Positions 26,125 to 33,673 are shown, counted from the first letter of the stretch. The stretch is 43,119 nt of DNA from JBBDYG01 sp040901765 (GCA_040901765.1 JBBDYG010000034.1:1-43119); one strand, 5' to 3'. Numbers and translations: made by a program. The notes: generated by a model not told the origin, from the letters alone.

Positions 26125-26337
26125 TCAGTTCGTGCTGGGACCGTAGCGCAGATCTTCCACGGCGTCGGCAATCGACTGTTCATCGATAGCTCGTTCGCGG
26201 GCAGTAGCACGAGCAAGTTCCGCCTCTTGCTTCCAATCCCTTTCCGATAACTCTTGAAGTCGTTCGTCCAAGAGCGTGCGATCGGCTTCGTTGAGATGCT
26301 CGATCTGGTGCAATATCACTTCAACTTGTTGACTCAT
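26125..26337 (-). CDS. Addiction-module-type antitoxin, orphan
   Basis: The 70-residue acidic, helical protein (IEHLNEADRTLLDERLQEL, then ARERAIDEQSIADAVEDLRYG) is of the kind annotated as addiction module antitoxin (PF09720-like), usually followed by a RelE/ParE toxin gene. Here the next gene on the strand is dinG, and only 44 bp separate them, so no toxin fits. It may be a solitary regulator or a relic. Its family assignment rests on overall pattern only. Confidence 0.6.
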   Translation of the reverse strand: MSQQVEVILHQIEHLNEADRTLLDERLQELSERDWKQEAELARATARERAIDEQSIADAVEDLRYGPSTN

Positions 26338-26407
26338 AACAAAATCTCCGGAACCGCGAACTGGATCAGCAGGATCATCGACTGGGCGAGCGCCTCCATT
26401 TCTCTAT

Positions 26408-26437
26408 TATACCGTCGTCTTCGCGACGACGGGTATA
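26408..26437. terminator. Hairpin TATACC-GTCGTC, between thiG and the antitoxin gene
   Basis: TATACCGTCGTC and GACGACGGGTATA pair with one bulged base around the loop TTCGC. It lies 42 bp after the thiG stop on the minus strand. No T-run follows on either side, so termination is possible but not sure; it may be another palindromic repeat. Confidence 0.5.
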
Positions 26438-26478
26438 GCGTCGATGCGGGTCAACTCAAACTCTCCGCCAACGCTGCA

Positions 26479-27336
26479 CTACCGCGGCCTCGCCGCAATC
26501 ACCCCTTGCTCCGGACTGCTCGCCGTGGCATACAGCTTTTTGGGAATACGACCGGAGAGAAACGCCAACCGGCCGGCGACGCACGCGTGGCGCATCGCAT
26601 CGGCCATGCGAACGGGGTCTTTCGCATGGGCGATACCCGTGTTGAGCAACACGCCATCGACGCCAAGCTCCATGGCGATCGTCACGTCGCTCGCGGTGCC
26701 CACGCCGGCGTCAATAATCACGGGATAGTTGGGGTCACCTTCCTTGAGGTACTCCAGGCAGATGCGGATGTTGTTGGGGTTGAGCACCCCTTGCCCCGAT
26801 CCGATCGGGCTGCCGGCCGGCATCACGCTGGTGGCGCCGGCGTTCTTGAGGCGCTTGGCCATCACGGGATCGTCGGTCGAATAGCAAAGCACGAGAAAGC
26901 CGTCCTTCACGAGTTGCTCGGTCGCCTTGAGTGTCTCGATGGGATCGGGCAGCAGCGTTCGCTTGTCGGCGAGCACCTCGAGCTTCACCCAATCGGCGCC
27001 AGGGTTCTCCAGTCCGAGCAGAATCTCTCGCCCCAACCGGGCGACGCGCACGGCGTCTTCCGCAGAAAAACAACCGGCCGTGTTGGGCAACAGCGTGTAC
27101 TGCGTCGGGTCGATGGCGTCGAGCAAGTTGTTGCCGGCCGCGTCAATCAACCGCTCGCGCCGCACGGCGACTGTAATGCAATCGGTATCGGAGCGCTCCA
27201 GCGCCTCGCGCATCACTTCGTAACTAGAATACTTGCCCGTGCCGACGATCAGACGACTGTGAAACGTATGGCTCCCCACGCGCAGCAAATCCTGCACTTC
27301 AGTAAGCTGTTCGGGAAAGGTGGATTCGGCGCTCAT
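26479..27336 (-). CDS. thiG: Thiazole synthase
   Basis: ThiG builds the thiazole phosphate ring of thiamine from deoxyxylulose phosphate, dehydroglycine and sulfur carried by ThiS thiocarboxylate. The 285-residue TIM-barrel protein shows LIVGTGKYSSYEVMREALE, the Schiff-base Lys in GADWVKLEVLAD, the phosphate loop VMPAGSPIGSGQG, and IIDAGVGTASDVTIAMELG with GVLLNTGIAHA. All family landmarks are present and the length is normal. thiS is 88 bp upstream on the same strand; heptamer repeats fill the space. Confidence 0.97.
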   Translation of the reverse strand: MSAESTFPEQLTEVQDLLRVGSHTFHSRLIVGTGKYSSYEVMREALERSDTDCITVAVRRERLIDAAGNNLLDAIDPTQYTLLPNTAGCFSAEDAVRVARLGREILLGLENPGADWVKLEVLADKRTLLPDPIETLKATEQLVKDGFLVLCYSTDDPVMAKRLKNAGATSVMPAGSPIGSGQGVLNPNNIRICLEYLKEGDPNYPVIIDAGVGTASDVTIAMELGVDGVLLNTGIAHAKDPVRMADAMRHACVAGRLAFLSGRIPKKLYATASSPEQGVIAARPR

Positions 27337-27343
27337 TGCGGAG

Positions 27344-27424
27344 AGGGGTCAGGGGGCCAGGGATCAGGGGACAGGGAAATGCGGCTGCCAATTGCTATTC
27401 CGCATTCCGCACTCCGCAATTCGA
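27344..27424. repeat. Two heptamer arrays between thiS and thiG
   Basis: AGGGGTC-like units (27344-27379: AGGGATC, AGGGGAC, AGGGAAA) are followed by ATTCCGC, ATTCCGC and ACTCCGC (27397-27417). The first lies 7 nt before the thiG start on the opposite strand, so the thiG leader reads C-rich. The two arrays are not complementary to each other. Confidence 0.8.
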
Positions 27425-27625
27425 TTATCCGCCGCCGACCAACGTCACGACTTCCAAATGATCGCCCTCTTCGAGCCAGGTTTCGGCGTGACGGGCGCGG
27501 GGGACGATTTCGCGGTTGCGTTCCACCGCCACGTGGCGGACGTGAATATCAAGCGCGCGCAGCAACTCGGCAACGTTGAGCTTCGCAGGGATCTCGCGCG
27601 GGTGACCGTTGACTTCAATGTGCAT
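27425..27625 (-). CDS. thiS: Sulfur carrier protein ThiS
   Basis: ThiS carries sulfur as a C-terminal thiocarboxylate to ThiG. The 66-residue ubiquitin-like protein opens MHIEVNGHPREIPAKLNVAE and ends with VTLVGGG, the Gly-Gly end needed for activation. A longer frame runs upstream through a tandem-repeat hairpin and is rejected; ATG 27625 gives the usual size. No thiamine-pyrophosphate riboswitch is recognisable in the 80 bp upstream, which hold only the tandem-repeat hairpin (27630-27706). thiF, thiO and thiE are not nearby. Confidence 0.95.
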   Translation of the reverse strand: MHIEVNGHPREIPAKLNVAELLRALDIHVRHVAVERNREIVPRARHAETWLEEGDHLEVVTLVGGG

Positions 27626-27629
27626 GGAT

Positions 27630-27706
27630 GGTGGTGAGTACGTGAGTAAGTGAATGGTGAGTAGGTGAGAAATGCACCTACTCACCACTCACCTACTCAC
27701 TCTTCC
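27630..27706. repeat. Tandem-repeat hairpin (GTGAGTA/CTACTCAC)
   Basis: The left arm (27630-27669) is built of GTGAGTAC, GTGAGTAA and GTGAGTAG, mostly with an 8-bp step. The right arm (27675-27706) reads CACCTACTCACC and CACCTACTCAC. It ends 4 nt before the thiS start on the minus strand and abuts the stop of the next gene. Confidence 0.88.
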
Positions 27707-28237
27707 TCATTGATCGCGAACAAAGGTTGTCCGGAGTTGGAGTTTTCCGACCGGCACGAACTCACCTTGCTGGGGTTTGCCCGCGGCGTGGAGGCTTGAG
27801 TTCCAGGGCAGCAGGTACGCCACAAGTTGCGCCGAATTCGCCTCGGCAATGTAGATGGAACTCATGCCCAACTGGAACCCCGCGCGTCCGCGCGGAATGT
27901 TCGCTAGCCCGGTAACCATCAGGTACCGCGGATTTTTGGTTCCCGCCACGCCGGCGAAATCCTTGGCGACGTTGTAATGAAACATTGCCCCGAAATCGCC
28001 CGTCCGTTGGTTAAGCACCGCTGCCTTGAGATCGCCCGTCAGGAAGTCGAGAAAGTAAAGCGCTTCCAGTTCATTGTCGATCAGGCCCGTGGCGATGGCG
28101 AAGTTGTCGTAGCCATGCGTCGCCGTCGCGTGGAGCGGAATGTTGGGCCACAACCCACGCAAGTTCAGCCCAATCACGAGACCGGCGATCGCGCCGATTG
28201 CCAAGTACTTCCACTTCGGGTGGTTCCAACGGCCCAT
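27707..28237 (-). CDS. Membrane-anchored protein, planctomycete-type, unknown function
   Basis: From ATG 28237 the protein has 176 residues: a short basic start MGRWNHPKWK, one membrane helix YLAIGAIAGLVIGLNL, and a soluble domain with ATATHGYDNFAIATGLIDNE, ALYFLDFLTGDLKAAVLN and SSIYIAEANSAQLVAYLLPW. The phrase around DFLTGDL and the beta-rich remainder suggest a single small extracytoplasmic domain. GGAGGAG stands 6 nt before the ATG and fixes the start. The next gene upstream on the strand (28407-28817) encodes another single-helix protein; the two may form a unit. I know of no assigned function. Confidence 0.75.
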   Translation of the reverse strand: MGRWNHPKWKYLAIGAIAGLVIGLNLRGLWPNIPLHATATHGYDNFAIATGLIDNELEALYFLDFLTGDLKAAVLNQRTGDFGAMFHYNVAKDFAGVAGTKNPRYLMVTGLANIPRGRAGFQLGMSSIYIAEANSAQLVAYLLPWNSSLHAAGKPQQGEFVPVGKLQLRTTFVRDQ

Positions 28238-28243
28238 GCTCCA

Positions 28244-28250
28244 CTCCTCC
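28244..28250 (-). promoter_or_regulatory. Shine-Dalgarno site of the 28237 gene
   Basis: GGAGGAG on the minus strand, 6 nt before the ATG. It favours this start over a much longer in-frame extension that runs across the neighbouring gene. Confidence 0.8.
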
Positions 28251-28406
28251 GGGATAAAACCGCGATCGTCCCCTGCCTCCTTATCGTACCCCGGACGCTG
28301 CCAAATCGCCAGACGGAATGAGCAGGGTAAGCATTGCCGCCAGCCTACCGATCGCTGCTCGAACCGCCGCCGAAGCGAAGAATCAAATAGATCAGCGGCG
28401 CGCTCC

Positions 28407-28817
28407 TTACTTCGGCGGCGTTTCGTCGCCGGCCGGCGCAGTCGGCTCGGCGTCCGGTTTGGGTGGCTGCTCGCGCAGCACTCCCATCGATTGCAGCATC
28501 CGAAAGAACTGCGCGGGCGTAACCGTCGCCCCGCCAGCGCCCGCCGCCAGTGGCTGGCCGCGGTAGACAATCTGGTCGGCGGACAGGTACTTCGTGTGAA
28601 CGCGGTCCACATTGATGAGGTCGCTTCCCGGCCCACCCAGCAGGCGCTCCGCTCCTAGCACCGCCGCTGGACGATGCGGATCGCCATTCTTAAACACAGC
28701 CAAGCTCTCGCAGACGACTTTTTGCGACTGCGTCAGATTAAAAATCTTGTCGCGTAGCGCGGTGCCCAGGGCAAGAAACAACAGCGGATAAACGATCCAG
28801 CGTTCGCGTTCGGACAT
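28407..28817 (-). CDS. Small membrane-anchored protein, unknown function
   Basis: The 136-residue protein opens MSERERWIVYPLLFLALGTA, a single N-terminal membrane helix, followed by LRDKIFNLTQSQKVVCESLA. A soluble part contains VFKNGDPHRPAAVLGAERLL and ends in a Pro/Glu-rich tail. It is probably anchored in the cytoplasmic membrane with the domain outside. The gene precedes the 27707-28237 gene on the same strand, 169 bp apart. A heptamer array (28825-28852) ends 7 nt before the start. Confidence 0.75.
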   Translation of the reverse strand: MSERERWIVYPLLFLALGTALRDKIFNLTQSQKVVCESLAVFKNGDPHRPAAVLGAERLLGGPGSDLINVDRVHTKYLSADQIVYRGQPLAAGAGGATVTPAQFFRMLQSMGVLREQPPKPDAEPTAPAGDETPPK

Positions 28818-28824
28818 AGGGAGA

Positions 28825-28852
28825 GGTCGGACGTCAGAGGTCGGAGGTCGGG
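28825..28852. repeat. Heptamer array, GGTCGGA family
   Basis: GGTCGGA, CGTCAGA, GGTCGGA and GGTCGGG on the plus strand. Read on the minus strand it is C/T-rich and ends 7 nt before the start of the 28817 gene. Confidence 0.88.
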
Positions 28853-28866
28853 GAAATACAAATACA

Positions 28867-28947
28867 AGCGAGTCGCGTCGTCCTCGGACCGCGGCGAAGA
28901 AACACTCCTTGTACGGCGATCCGTGGTCGGGGACGACGCGGCTCGCT
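28867..28947. repeat. Long inverted repeat around GACGACGCG
   Basis: AGCGAGTCGCGTCGTCCTCG (28867-28886, continuing to 28894) is nearly complementary to 28921-28947. The 26-bp loop holds AGAAACACTCC. It fills the space after the exported-protein gene on the minus strand and may end its transcript, though no T-run follows. Confidence 0.8.
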
Positions 28948-28956
28948 CAACGCGCG

Positions 28957-29970
28957 TTACCGCGTTACCCAATAAAACACCATTCCCGCTTCATCCACGC
29001 GCAGCTCGCCTTTCAGCCGGCCTTGCCCAAGCAAGCGGTCGATGATGCGTTTGTAGTAAGTACGGGCGCGGGGCAGTTTCACTTCTACTTTCGTCGGATC
29101 GATCTCGTTCTCGGCGAGCGTGGCGTGGTCCCAGCGGATGGGCAGCTTGATACGGGGTGCGATGACATCAATCGCCTCGGCCAAGGTGTACCCGTCAACT
29201 TCGACGTTAATGAACTCGAACAACGCGGGAACCGTGTCCTTCGGCGACTTCTCGAGCTTCCAACCCACCGGCCAGGTTTCGCCTTCCGAATCGGCAGCGA
29301 CGATTTGCAGTTCAACTTCCTCGCCGCGCGGCTTGGTGGGTCGCAGAGCGAGGCCTACCGGCCTGAGGAGCATCGCCATGCCGCTGCCGAGCGTGTGCCC
29401 CTTGGCGTCGTCGATCGCCGGCGCGGCGGCGTGCAGCCGCCGGCCCGCCGTGGGGTCCACCGTCCAAGCGAGCTTGGAAACCTTTCCCGCTTGCTCGACC
29501 AACTCGGCAAGCGATGCGTCCTTTGTGTCCCAGGTGATCCTCTGCGCCAAATCGGCATGCGCGGCAGTGAACTGTTTTTCCGTAAGCCCGAAGCGGCCCG
29601 TCTCGCCGGTGATCGCCTCGGGGCCGTCGGCGGCGAGGCGGTCGAAATAATCGCGAATCTCCTGCCGCTGCCGCGCGGTGAACCGGCCACCGGGAAGAAT
29701 CAACTCCTCGCGGCCGGTGAGCAGCCCGATGACAAGATAGGCGGGGCGGTCATCGCTGCCCACATTCTCAATCCGTGGCTCGTCGCCCGGCCGCCCGCCA
29801 CGGATGCGGATGTGGGCCACCCCGGCGTCCGCCAACCGTTGCAGCCACTCCTGTGGCGCGGTAATTTGCACCCCACGCTCCGTCACAAGCTCCAATTCCA
29901 CCCGCGCCGCGCCATCAGCACCGGCGGCCAGCGTGAGAACAACAACAATCGCGAGGCAACTGTGTCTCAT
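28957..29970 (-). CDS. Exported protein, planctomycete-type, unknown function
   Basis: The 337-residue protein starts with a Sec signal peptide (MRHSCLAIVVVLTLAAGADG, probable cut after GADGA). The remainder has no membrane segment and no Cys. Blocks include LELVTERGVQITAPQEWLQR, ITWDTKDASLAELVEQAG (resembling the alpha/beta repeats of secretin N-terminal domains) and LAEAIDVIAPRIKLPIRWDH with YYKRIIDRLLGQGRLKGELR. The last two also fit an STN/secretin-type short domain. It is inferred to be periplasmic. It stands 140 bp upstream of the two small membrane-protein genes on the same strand. Confidence 0.75.
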   Translation of the reverse strand: MRHSCLAIVVVLTLAAGADGAARVELELVTERGVQITAPQEWLQRLADAGVAHIRIRGGRPGDEPRIENVGSDDRPAYLVIGLLTGREELILPGGRFTARQRQEIRDYFDRLAADGPEAITGETGRFGLTEKQFTAAHADLAQRITWDTKDASLAELVEQAGKVSKLAWTVDPTAGRRLHAAAPAIDDAKGHTLGSGMAMLLRPVGLALRPTKPRGEEVELQIVAADSEGETWPVGWKLEKSPKDTVPALFEFINVEVDGYTLAEAIDVIAPRIKLPIRWDHATLAENEIDPTKVEVKLPRARTYYKRIIDRLLGQGRLKGELRVDEAGMVFYWVTR

Positions 29971-29999
29971 GCGGAAAGTATAGCACAGACCGGTATGTG

Positions 30000-30055
30000 A
30001 ACGCGCTCCGCTCCGAGCCGTATTACTGGAAAACGGCCGCGTCGCGGCTAACCAA
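30000..30055. repeat. Dispersed repeat (second copy of 10549-10589)
   Basis: AACGCGCTCCGCTCCGAG (30000-30017) and GCGTCGCGGCTAACCAA (30039-30055) match the parts at 10549 and 10573, with 21 bp between them here instead of 6. A C-rich repeat (AATCCCC, AATCCCT) follows and reaches the next ATG. Confidence 0.7.
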
Positions 30056-30084
30056 ATCCCAATCCCAAATCCCCAATCCCTCCC

Positions 30085-31083
30085 ATGCCACGACCCGTCA
30101 CGCTATTCACCGGACAATGGGCCGATCTACCGCTCGAAGAGGTCGCCCGCAAGGCGAGCGATTTTGGTTATCAGGGCGTGGAGCTAGCCTGTTGGGGCGA
30201 CCATTTTGAAGTGGACAAGGCCCTGGCCGACAACGAGTACGTCGCCCGCAAACGCGATCTGTTGGATCGCTACGACCTGGAGTGCCATGCCATTAGCAAC
30301 CATCTGGTCGGCCAGGCGGTGTGCGACATGATCGACGAGCGGCACAAGGCCCTGCTGCCGCCGCGGATCTGGGGCGACGGCAAACCGGCCGGCGTCAACC
30401 AGCGGTCCGCCGAAGAGATGAAGAACACTGCCCGCGCCGCGCAGAAGTTCGGCATCTCGATCGTCAATGGCTTCACTGGTTCCAGCATCTGGCACTTGCT
30501 CTACTCGTTCCCGCCCGTGCCCGAGTCGATGATCGAAGATGGATTTAAGCAGTTCGCGGACCGGTGGAACCCGATTCTCGACGTATTCGGCGAATGCGGC
30601 GTGCGGTTCGCGCTCGAAGTCCACCCTACGGAAATCGCGTTCGACCTGTTTACCGCCCGCCGGGCTTTGGATGCAATCGACAATCGCGACGAATTTGGTT
30701 TCAACTTCGATCCCAGCCACCTAATTTGGCAAGGCATCGATCCGGTGGAGTTCATCCGCGAATTCCCCGATCGCATGTACCACATGCACGTGAAAGACGC
30801 GATCGTGACGCTCAACGGCCGTAGCGGCATTCTGGCGAGCCACCTCAACTTCGGCGACCCGCGCCGCGGCTGGGACTTCCGGTCCCCCGGCCGGGGCGGC
30901 GTTAACTTCGAGGAAATCATCCGAGCGCTCAACGCCGCCGGATATACCGGCCCCCTTTCCGTCGAATGGGAAGACAGCGGCATGGACCGCGAACACGGTG
31001 CCCGCGAAGCCTGCGAATTCGTAAAGAACATCGACTTCGCGCCCAGCGGCCGGGCGTTCGACGCGGCGTTTGAGAAGAAGTGA
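30085..31083 (+). CDS. Sugar phosphate isomerase/epimerase family protein (xylose isomerase-like TIM barrel)
   Basis: The 332-residue protein belongs to the AP-endonuclease-2/xylose-isomerase-like superfamily, metal-dependent TIM-barrel enzymes that act on sugars or related polyols. Likely metal ligands lie in ALEVHPTE, FDPSHLIWQG, MYHMHVKD and SVEWEDSG. The opening MPRPVTLFTGQWADLPLEEV and GYQGVELACWGDHF fit the barrel start. The substrate cannot be told; planctomycetes carry many such paralogues, some in inositol or sugar-acid breakdown. No related pathway genes adjoin. The leader is a C-rich repeat (AATCCC units) ending right before the ATG. Confidence 0.88.
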   Translation: MPRPVTLFTGQWADLPLEEVARKASDFGYQGVELACWGDHFEVDKALADNEYVARKRDLLDRYDLECHAISNHLVGQAVCDMIDERHKALLPPRIWGDGKPAGVNQRSAEEMKNTARAAQKFGISIVNGFTGSSIWHLLYSFPPVPESMIEDGFKQFADRWNPILDVFGECGVRFALEVHPTEIAFDLFTARRALDAIDNRDEFGFNFDPSHLIWQGIDPVEFIREFPDRMYHMHVKDAIVTLNGRSGILASHLNFGDPRRGWDFRSPGRGGVNFEEIIRALNAAGYTGPLSVEWEDSGMDREHGAREACEFVKNIDFAPSGRAFDAAFEKK

Positions 31084-31089
31084 ATGACC

Positions 31090-31730
31090 CTTTCAACGCC
31101 ACTGCGGAGTATACGCCAACGGTATTACGTCTTTCAGCCCTGGGTCGGAATAAAGTAGATGCTGATCTGCCTCAAAGGGCAACGCCGTTAAGGATTTTTG
31201 GCCGAAGGCCAAAGTCACCGTAGCCTGGGGCACCGCCACAGGAATCTGGGATAATCGGTGTTTCATTTGGCTGAAGGCCATACTGACAGGCATGGCGGGT
31301 GAATATGGCCTTCGATCAAAAACAGTGTCTTTATTCATCCGACCTGGGGCGATGCCCTCGTTGTTCTACACAACTGCTGCTTTCCTACCGCGAAGCGGTT
31401 TCGCCCTCCAGCCCAGGGTTGTCCGCCGCAGCGGACTACCCTGGGTACATGCCGAATTTGATCGCATTTACCCCAACGGGGTTACGGCCTCCGGCGTAAC
31501 CCCGTTGGGGTAAAGCATGTGCAGAGTCAGTCAACCCAGGGTAGCTGCGCAACCCTGGGCTGGAGGACGCAACACCATTGGCGTAAAGACAACCAACGAT
31601 CGCGATGAAAATCCTATTTGCGACTTGTGTAGAACAACATGGGCGATGCCCCAGGCTACGGTGAAATAGGGCCTTCGGCCAATGAAAATTTCCTTCACGG
31701 AGTTGCGGCACTTGTCGCACACAGAACGAC
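31090..31730. repeat. Gene-free mosaic of palindromes, second field
   Basis: The 640-bp stretch has no gene. Clear hairpins are CCCAGGG/CCCTGGG (31412-31445), an exact 20-bp inverted repeat with TTTACCCCAACGGGG at 31467 and its complement ending at 31514, and ACCCAGGG/CCCTGGGCT (31534-31561). GGCCTTCGGCC-like pieces recur near 31201, 31278, 31302 and 31670. The order hairpin, CTGGAG, small hairpin matches the field at 2591-2950. Confidence 0.75.
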
Positions 31731-31734
31731 CTTT

Positions 31735-31953
31735 CTACTCTCTTTGTACGTATTCCACCGCCTGATCAATTAATCGTTCAAGCTCATCCGGATCAACTCC
31801 GACATTTTGCGTTTTTATCTCGCGCACAGTATCAAAAAACAACGCCCGCTGCAGTGTTTGATCGACGTACTGCGCAATGTCGGGCGCCTCGCCTCGTTTG
31901 GCGAGCATCGTTTGCACGTCGCGGATCGTCTGGTCGGGAAGTTCGATCTGCAT
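31735..31953 (-). CDS. Small antitoxin-like protein, orphan
   Basis: From ATG 31953 the protein has 72 residues: MQIELPDQTIRDVQTMLAKR, then YVDQTLQRALFFDTVREI and an acidic C-terminus with DPDELERLIDQAVEYVQRE. A short strand followed by helices is the layout of ribbon-helix-helix antitoxins of the ParD kind, and the acidic tail would bind a toxin. No toxin gene is next to it; the flanks are a repeat field and a gene on the other strand. The call is an inference from pattern. A longer frame upstream reaches 32028 but has a poor start. Confidence 0.55.
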   Translation of the reverse strand: MQIELPDQTIRDVQTMLAKRGEAPDIAQYVDQTLQRALFFDTVREIKTQNVGVDPDELERLIDQAVEYVQRE

Positions 31954-32071
31954 GGCGGGTACCCCTGTACCTAAGAATATCACAGGAAACGGGCATGAGT
32001 CAAAAGGGATTTTGCGACCGAGATGCAAATGTTGAGCTTAATTCCCATTTAGCGCCGAGCTACAATAAAGT

Positions 32072-33394
32072 GTGCCTCCCTTCCGCCTCCTCACCGCTTG
32101 CGGCTTAGCGTGGTCCCTGCTCGGGCTGTCGCTCCAAATACGCGCCGCGGAATCGACCGGCATCACCGTCTGCCTGCCGTCAGATCAATATTCGCACGTC
32201 ACAGGCGAGCCGCCTGTGGCTACGCCCGCACGGGGTGACGAACTGTTTCAACAAGCCCGCCAAGCCGCGGAAGCGGGCGATGTGTCACGGGCATTCCAAC
32301 TTGCGGCGTGCGCACTGGTCGAAGACCCTGACCATGCCGAGGCGCGGCGGGTGCTGGGATACGAGCAAGTCGATGGCCAGTGGCTCACGCCCTACGGCAA
32401 GCAGATGCACGCCGCGGGGCGCGAGTGGCATCCAAAATTCGGGTGGATCGCTTCAGGCGACCTGCCGCGCTACCAGCAGGGCGAGCGCCGCGCCGGGCGG
32501 CGATGGCTTTCCGCCGAGGCCGATCGCACGCTGCACGAGCTTATCGACCGCGGCTGGCAGATTCGCACCGATCATTTTTTGGTGACGACCAATCACAGCC
32601 TCGAAGCGGGCGTTGAACTCGCCGGTGAACTTGAGGCGGTCTATCAACTTTGGCGACAGCTCTTCGCCGGCTGTTTCCTAAGCGAGCAGGAAGTCCGCGA
32701 TCTGTTCGCCAGCAAGCGGCAGGCCCGCGGCCAATCGAAGCCCTTCAAGGTGGTTTATTATCGCACGCGCGATGAGTACATTGCGGCGCTTCGTGCTCGG
32801 CAGCCGCGGATCGCCGATACGCAAGGCATCTACTTCGACAACTTGGGAGTATCATACTTCTTCGCCGGTGACGATGGCGAAGACGTTGCCGCCCGCAACG
32901 CGACGCTCTACCACGAAGCGGTCCACCAGATGTTCCACGAATCGCTCGGCGGTGAGAAAAATGTCGGCGCGCTCAATAACTTCTGGATCGTCGAAGGAAT
33001 AGCCCTGTATTTCGAGTCGCTCCAGCGAGAGTCCGGTTCCCGATTCACGTTGGGTAGCCCCACGGCCGGGCGTGTGCCGGCCGCGGTTCACCGGCGGCTC
33101 GTGGACAGCTACTATATTCCGCTCGCCGAACTGACCGCCCTTGGCAAGCAAGAACTGCAGCGGCGCGACGACCTTGGCCCGCTTTACAGTCAAGCGGCCG
33201 GGCTGGCGACGTTTCTGATGCAGTTCGACGGCGGCCGCTACCGCGACCCGCTGGCCCGGTACTTGCAGGCGGTTTACGCCGGCAAAACCACGGACGCCTC
33301 GTTGGCCGAACTCTGCGGAACCAGCTATGACGAACTCGACCGCCAATACCTGCAATTCGTGCGGGAACTATCGAAGTCGGGCGGTAGTGGGTGA
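32072..33394 (+). CDS. Exported gluzincin-like metallopeptidase (DUF1570-type)
   Basis: The 440-residue protein starts (GTG) with a signal peptide, LLTACGLAWSLLGLSLQIRA. After a short TPR-like helical part (LFQQARQAAEAGDVSRAF, about residues 55-95) comes a peptidase-like domain with LYHEAVHQMFHESLGG (His281, Glu282, His285) and, 22 residues later, WIVEGIALYFES with Glu308 as the likely third zinc ligand, the gluzincin arrangement. The domain resembles DUF1570, common in planctomycetes, whose substrates are unknown. The GTG lies 5 nt after TACAAT, a possible -10 element, so the mRNA may have no leader. A REP-like palindrome (32200-32223) lies inside the frame and encodes TGEPPVAT. Confidence 0.8.
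   Translation: MPPFRLLTACGLAWSLLGLSLQIRAAESTGITVCLPSDQYSHVTGEPPVATPARGDELFQQARQAAEAGDVSRAFQLAACALVEDPDHAEARRVLGYEQVDGQWLTPYGKQMHAAGREWHPKFGWIASGDLPRYQQGERRAGRRWLSAEADRTLHELIDRGWQIRTDHFLVTTNHSLEAGVELAGELEAVYQLWRQLFAGCFLSEQEVRDLFASKRQARGQSKPFKVVYYRTRDEYIAALRARQPRIADTQGIYFDNLGVSYFFAGDDGEDVAARNATLYHEAVHQMFHESLGGEKNVGALNNFWIVEGIALYFESLQRESGSRFTLGSPTAGRVPAAVHRRLVDSYYIPLAELTALGKQELQRRDDLGPLYSQAAGLATFLMQFDGGRYRDPLARYLQAVYAGKTTDASLAELCGTSYDELDRQYLQFVRELSKSGGSG
32200..32223 (-). repeat. REP-like element inside the gluzincin gene
   Basis: On the minus strand GTAGC is followed by stem CACAGGCG/CGCCTGTG with loop GCT. It lies in frame, 40-odd codons after the start, in the linker behind the signal peptide. 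Confidence 0.75.
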
Positions 33395-33541
33395 GCCGTG
33401 TCGCGGGTACCACGTCCTCGGTGGTCGGACCCCGGCCACCTTGCGACCCGCGCTTGCCGCGAAAACCCCGCCACAGTAAGCTGTTTACTGAAGTCGGCGG
33501 GCAAATACCGAGAACCTTTCCTGAGTGAGGCTTGTCGAATT

Positions 33542-33661
33542 ATGGAACTCTTTGCCCATTTTACCGCGATGGAATGGCCGGCCTTGGCGGTCGCTTTTAT
33601 CAGCGGCATTGCTCTCGGCCTGACCGGCGCCGCGGTCCTCTGGTTTCGCCGCGCCCGGTAG
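33542..33661 (+). CDS. Possible 39-residue single-helix membrane protein
   Basis: MELFAHFTAMEWPALAVAFI continues to SGIALGLTGAAVLWF and ends RRAR. The middle is one membrane helix with small-residue (Gly/Ala) spacing, and the basic end marks the cytoplasmic side. The frame stops 13 bp before tRNA-His. The codons are ordinary and GAGTGAGG-like bases lie some way upstream. Such short proteins are often missed; it may be real, but there is no known family to confirm it. Confidence 0.5.
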   Translation: MELFAHFTAMEWPALAVAFISGIALGLTGAAVLWFRRAR

Positions 33662-33673
33662 CACGAATTCAAT

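Noticed and set aside
26254..27579. 441-codon plus-strand frame over thiG and the antitoxin gene
   Set aside because: Runs antisense through thiG and thiS, with no recognisable domain.
27626..27706. Thiamine-pyrophosphate riboswitch before thiS
   Set aside because: The leader contains only the GTGAGTA tandem-repeat hairpin; neither of the conserved THI-box segments is seen.
28238..28636. Extended N-terminus of the 27707-28237 protein
   Set aside because: The extension is antisense or out-of-frame to the 28407 gene, and a strong GGAGGAG site supports the inner ATG.
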